DNA of 64,000 bases, from contig NZ_CP013979.1 in the NCBI RefSeq assembly GCF_001660485.1, positions 62,001 to 126,000 on the forward strand. The letters run 5' to 3'. Origin of the DNA: Agromyces aureus. GTDB lineage: Bacteria; Actinomycetota; Actinomycetes; Actinomycetales; Microbacteriaceae. Each line of letters starts with the position of its first letter. Position 1 is the stretch's first letter. The notes under the pieces are model-generated. The model was given only the letters and a program-made list of their open reading frames with translations. It searched no databases and was not told the origin of the DNA. This document shows positions 60,846 to 64,000 of the stretch, in pieces. Both the position numbers and the translations under genes were made by a program.

Positions 60846-63656
60846 TCAGCCCTGCGGGGCCGTGATCTTCAGGAGCGCCGCGCGGTTGCCGAGCAGCGGG
60901 AGCTGCACCTCGACCCCGGTGCCGTACGACACGCCGGCGTCCGCCGGGTTGCCGGTGCCGAGCACGGTGAACCCGAGGTCCGCGCCGTAGGCGTCGGTCG
61001 CGGGGCTGCCGTCGGGGTTGACGACGCGCGTCGTGTACGGCGCGTCACCGACCGAGGGCACGACGACCGAGCCGTTGGCGTAGCGCCAGAAGATGTCCTC
61101 GCCTCGAAGCTCGAAGCCGGGAACCCAGCCCTGCTTGTCGGTGAAGGACTTCACGGCGGGCAGCGCAGGCACGTCGGTGCAGTACTCGGCGAGGGCTGCA
61201 TCGGTGATGCACTCCTTGAACGGGTACGTCTTCTGCACGCCGAACGCGGCGTTCGAGGACTGCGTCCGCGACGGCAGGTTCTTCAGCGTCGTCGGGTCGA
61301 CCGTGGCCGCCGCGCCCGTGCGTCGCAGCGGGTCGAAGTGGCTGTCGACGATCAACAGGCCGCCCTTCGCTCCACCGCTCGGCAGGGCCGTGAGGTTGGA
61401 CTGCACGTGGTTCGTGTCACCGTAGGTGGTGTCGCGGTACCAGACCAGTGCGCCGGGGGCGTTGTACTTGAGCTTGTCGACCTTCCACGCGCCTTCATCG
61501 GTCTGGTAGACCGTGTCGTACGCGTACTTCAGGCCCTCATCGAACCCGTCGAAGTTGCGCCACTCGACCATGTAGTACTGCGCCTTGGTCGAGGTGCCGG
61601 TGTCGATGCGCCAGCCGGGGCCGGTGGTTCCGACCCACGAGGCGACCGTCTTCGTCCAGCCGTTCTCGCCGGACTCGACGTCGTCGCTCCAGACCGTCGC
61701 GCCGTCGGCGACGAGCGAGAAGTCGTCGGCGAACCATCCGCGGTCCTGGTAGGCCGCGTCGGTCGCGAGCCGCAGGCGCACGCCGATCGTCTGGCCCGCG
61801 TAGGCGGACACGTCGATGTAGTCGTGGCGCCAGCCGCTGGTCGTGCCCGTGAGGCCGTACTTCTTGCCGCCGAACGTCGCGAGGTTGCCGTTGGGGTCGG
61901 GGTAGCCGTCGGGCGTGGTGACCTCGGCGCCGCCGTCGGCGTACACCTTCTGGTCGGTCCACGTCGTTCCGCCGTCGGTCGAGATCTCGACGAAGCCGAA
62001 GTCCCAGTCCTCTTCGATGACGTAGTCGTTCCACATCCAGAACTTCGCGTCGGTCGCGCCCGCGGGCACGTCGACGTTGCGAGCGAGACGGATGTCGGCC
62101 CAGTCCTGGTCGGCGCCCGTGTACCAGGCGTTCGCGCCGCTGTGCGGCGTGGTGAGCGTCTGCACCTTGTCGGGGAGGTTGATCTTGACGCCGTCCTTCG
62201 TGCCCTTGAGCGGACGCGAGTTCTGGCCAACGAGCACCGACTTGGTACGGTCGCCCGGGTTCACCTCGACCGGGTCGGCCCAGCCGAGCACCCACTTGTC
62301 CCAGAGACCCATGTGGGTCGGCATCGACTGGAAGATCGGGCCGGCGTGCGAACCCGACGACATGAGGTCCCAGAAGTCGATGTCGGATTCGCCGACGCCC
62401 GACGTGTCGTACAGGTCGGGCAGGCCGAGGTCGTGTCCGTACTCGTGCGCGAACACGCCGACGCCCGAGTCCTCGGGCTGCACGATGTAGTTCGACAGCT
62501 TGAGGTTCGTGCCCGGGATGTCGGCTCCGCCTGCGACGGCGGAGGAGTGCGCCCAGAGGGCGTACGTGCCCTCGTCGCCACCGCCGCCGGACTTGTCGGC
62601 TCCGGCGTGCACGAGCACGACGTGGTCGATCACGCCGTCGGGCTCGAGGAAGTTCCCGTCGCCGTCACGGTCGCCCTGGTCTTCGATGTCGTAGTCGGCC
62701 CACGGGAAGTTCGGCTGCAGCGCGGCGAGCGCGGCGACCGCGTCGATGGGCAGCTGGCCTGCTCCGAGCGGGTTGTCGGGGTGGCCCTGCATGTCCTGGA
62801 TCGCGCCGGCCTCGTAGACGCCTTCGTCGTTCAGGTGGCAGACGCTCGCGCCGTAGTACGCCTCGGAGTGCGGCACAGTGACCCAGGGGGTCGCCGTGCC
62901 GGTCACCGTGTAGGCGCCCTGCGACATCTCCTCGTACATGGCCTTCATGGTGTAGCCCGAGATGTCGAAGCCCTTCTTGCCATCGGGGCCCTTGAGGTCC
63001 TTGCGCACGCGCTCGGTGATGCCCTTCTTCGAGAAGAGCATGTCGTTGTAGTGCTTCGGCGAGAAGTCGGGCACCCACATCGAGTTGTTGTCGAGGTTCG
63101 ACAGCGTCGCCGGGTCGGGGAGGTTGTTGTGCAGCGGACCGCTCTGCACCTCGCCAGGCTTGCAGTCGGTGGCGCCGAACTCGGTCGGAACCTGCACGCC
63201 GGAGAAGTCGTCGGCAGCGTTCTCGTCGAACTCGACGAGGATCGTGAGCAGCTTCGCCGTCTGGGTCGACTTGGCCGACTTGTAGAGGCTCTTCAGCCAC
63301 TTGGGGCTCTTGCCCGACTTGATCGACTTCGACTCGAGCTTGGCCAGTCCGGCCGCCGCGACGGGGTTGCCCGCCGTGAACTTGCGCTCGAGTGCGTCGG
63401 CCTTGATCAGGGCGGCCTGCTGCTGCTGTGCGGTGACGCCTTCGTCGACCTTCTGGTCCACGCCGAACGCGGCTTCGACCCGCGGCTCGACGTAGTTCAT
63501 GTAGTACTCGGAATCGCCGATGATCGGTGCCTCGTACGGTGCTGCAGTTGCGGTCGAACCGACCGCTCCCGTGGCCGCCAGTGTGGCGGCCGCGAGAGCG
63601 ATGACCGGAACGATCGCCACCGCGCGCTTTTTGGCGCGCGTGGAGATTCCAGACAT
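60846..63656 (-). CDS. Secreted M6 (immune inhibitor A-like) metalloprotease
   Basis: A 936-residue exported protease. A Sec signal (KKRAVAIVPVIALAAATLAATGAVGSTATA) is followed by a propeptide. The zinc motif is H404-EYGH408-DLGLPD414, HExxHxxGxxD, as in the M6 family. MAM/discoidin-like jelly-roll parts follow (WTDQKVYADGG; YIDVSAYAGQTIGVRLRLATD). A VPSVGDAPYTTRVVNPDG region closes. It degrades proteins outside the cell. The codon use is like its neighbours. The ATG at 63656 starts the signal. Confidence 0.93.
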   Translation of the reverse strand: MSGISTRAKKRAVAIVPVIALAAATLAATGAVGSTATAAPYEAPIIGDSEYYMNYVEPRVEAAFGVDQKVDEGVTAQQQQAALIKADALERKFTAGNPVAAAGLAKLESKSIKSGKSPKWLKSLYKSAKSTQTAKLLTILVEFDENAADDFSGVQVPTEFGATDCKPGEVQSGPLHNNLPDPATLSNLDNNSMWVPDFSPKHYNDMLFSKKGITERVRKDLKGPDGKKGFDISGYTMKAMYEEMSQGAYTVTGTATPWVTVPHSEAYYGASVCHLNDEGVYEAGAIQDMQGHPDNPLGAGQLPIDAVAALAALQPNFPWADYDIEDQGDRDGDGNFLEPDGVIDHVVLVHAGADKSGGGGDEGTYALWAHSSAVAGGADIPGTNLKLSNYIVQPEDSGVGVFAHEYGHDLGLPDLYDTSGVGESDIDFWDLMSSGSHAGPIFQSMPTHMGLWDKWVLGWADPVEVNPGDRTKSVLVGQNSRPLKGTKDGVKINLPDKVQTLTTPHSGANAWYTGADQDWADIRLARNVDVPAGATDAKFWMWNDYVIEEDWDFGFVEISTDGGTTWTDQKVYADGGAEVTTPDGYPDPNGNLATFGGKKYGLTGTTSGWRHDYIDVSAYAGQTIGVRLRLATDAAYQDRGWFADDFSLVADGATVWSDDVESGENGWTKTVASWVGTTGPGWRIDTGTSTKAQYYMVEWRNFDGFDEGLKYAYDTVYQTDEGAWKVDKLKYNAPGALVWYRDTTYGDTNHVQSNLTALPSGGAKGGLLIVDSHFDPLRRTGAAATVDPTTLKNLPSRTQSSNAAFGVQKTYPFKECITDAALAEYCTDVPALPAVKSFTDKQGWVPGFELRGEDIFWRYANGSVVVPSVGDAPYTTRVVNPDGSPATDAYGADLGFTVLGTGNPADAGVSYGTGVEVQLPLLGNRAALLKITAPQG

Positions 63657-63750
63657 TCTTCTCCCCTCGGTGCGACCGGCGAGAAGATCCCGTCGGCCGC
63701 GACGTCGTCCGTCGGTAGGCGGACGTAAGGGGGAATCTAGCCGTGACCAA

Positions 63751-63770
63751 TTCGGGGGGTAAACCCCGAA
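63751..63770. promoter_or_regulatory. Inverted repeat upstream of the M6 protease gene
   Basis: TTCGGGG (63751-63757) and CCCCGAA (63764-63770) pair across a GTAAA spacer, about 95 bases upstream of the protease start. It may be an operator. The surrounding 309-base gap (63657-63965) contains two GGATGCC-type motifs and no supported gene. Confidence 0.4.
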
Positions 63771-63965
63771 CCTATGGATTCGCAGAATATTTGCGTCGAG
63801 AGTGCTGGGATGTCGATCGTGCGCGCCGAATGGTCATCATGCGCACATCTCGGCCGTCGTCCCGGCCGATATGACGGATGCCGCGAGAAGGTCGCCAGGC
63901 GAGGGGTCGCCGACGGCGCCACCACGGCATCGAGACGCGATGATGGCGGATGCCGCGGCGCGGCG

Positions 63966-64000
63966 TCAGCCCAGCAGCAGCCCGCGCAGCTGGTCGGTCG
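63966..64000 (-). CDS. C-terminal end of an unidentified gene
   Basis: The minus strand reads ...TDQLRGLLLG-stop into the window edge. Eleven codons are too few to name a family. Confidence 0.4.
   Translation of the reverse strand, partial: TDQLRGLLLG

Overview
The window is about 70 % GC, densely coding, with short intergenic gaps, frequent GTG starts and ATGA/GTGA stop-start overlaps. With the gene content (desferrioxamine operon, EfeUOB, SCO7613-type membrane protein, choice-of-anchor A protein, double-domain TetR with an MFS/GH3 pair) and the many GGATGCC/GGCATCC heptamers, this points to an actinomycete of the Microbacteriaceae, probably Agromyces or a close relative. That placement is inference. 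I saw no rRNA, tRNA, CRISPR array, IS element or prophage.

Layout. 1-5.6 kb (minus): a desA-desB-desC-desD siderophore operon behind a DtxR-type iron box. 5.9-10.7 kb: an SsuD-like flavin monooxygenase, a divergent formylglycine-generating enzyme / sulfatase pair, and an HSL-type esterase. 10.8-15.5 kb: a tandem-TetR regulator divergent from an MFS transporter and GH3 glycosidase, with direct-repeat operators between. 15.5-20.6 kb: ClC-type channel, flavin-binding PPOX protein, surface-anchored choice-of-anchor A protein, SRAP (HMCES) peptidase, AlkA-like glycosylase. 20.8-24.3 kb: HxlR regulator divergent from an unusual fusion of a luciferase-like monooxygenase and a berberine-bridge-type FAD oxidase. 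24.3-32.0 kb: PLP decarboxylase, phospholipase-D-like protein, 1287-residue polytopic membrane protein, non-specific nuclease. 32.4-43.5 kb: CDF metal transporter, GAP protein, FAD monooxygenase, MBL hydrolase, AraC-GyrI regulator, EamA exporter, GIY-YIG protein, RibD/DHFR-like reductase, prolyl oligopeptidase. 43.5-47.2 kb: efeUOB behind a second iron box. 47.2-51.2 kb: Tat-exported GH95 fucosidase with an inserted discoidin-like domain. 51.3-60.7 kb: MocR/PLP regulator divergent from a PNPOx-like protein, LysM lipoprotein, large AAA-LuxR regulator, glutathione peroxidase, peptidase T, TetR regulator. 60.8-63.7 kb: secreted M6 (immune-inhibitor-A type) metalloprotease.

Functional themes. Iron acquisition is duplicated: hydroxamate siderophore synthesis and elemental iron uptake, each under its own DtxR-type box, so probably one regulon. 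Two gene groups handle glycans (MFS-GH3, GH95). Several regulators sit divergently beside their probable targets with visible operator candidates (tandem TetR, HxlR, MocR).

The least explained signal is the repeat DNA. A palindromic family with cores GGTCGAGTAG and GTATCGAGACC supplies the stop codons of two convergent genes, the C-terminus of EfeU, and, in a variant form, almost the same 13-residue peptide (SRDGAGAPxRPAE) in two unrelated proteins, the DesB C-terminus and the EfeB N-terminus. Other repeat elements are a 38-bp palindrome family with two copies and the over-represented GGATGCC heptamer, which also appears to shape codon choice.
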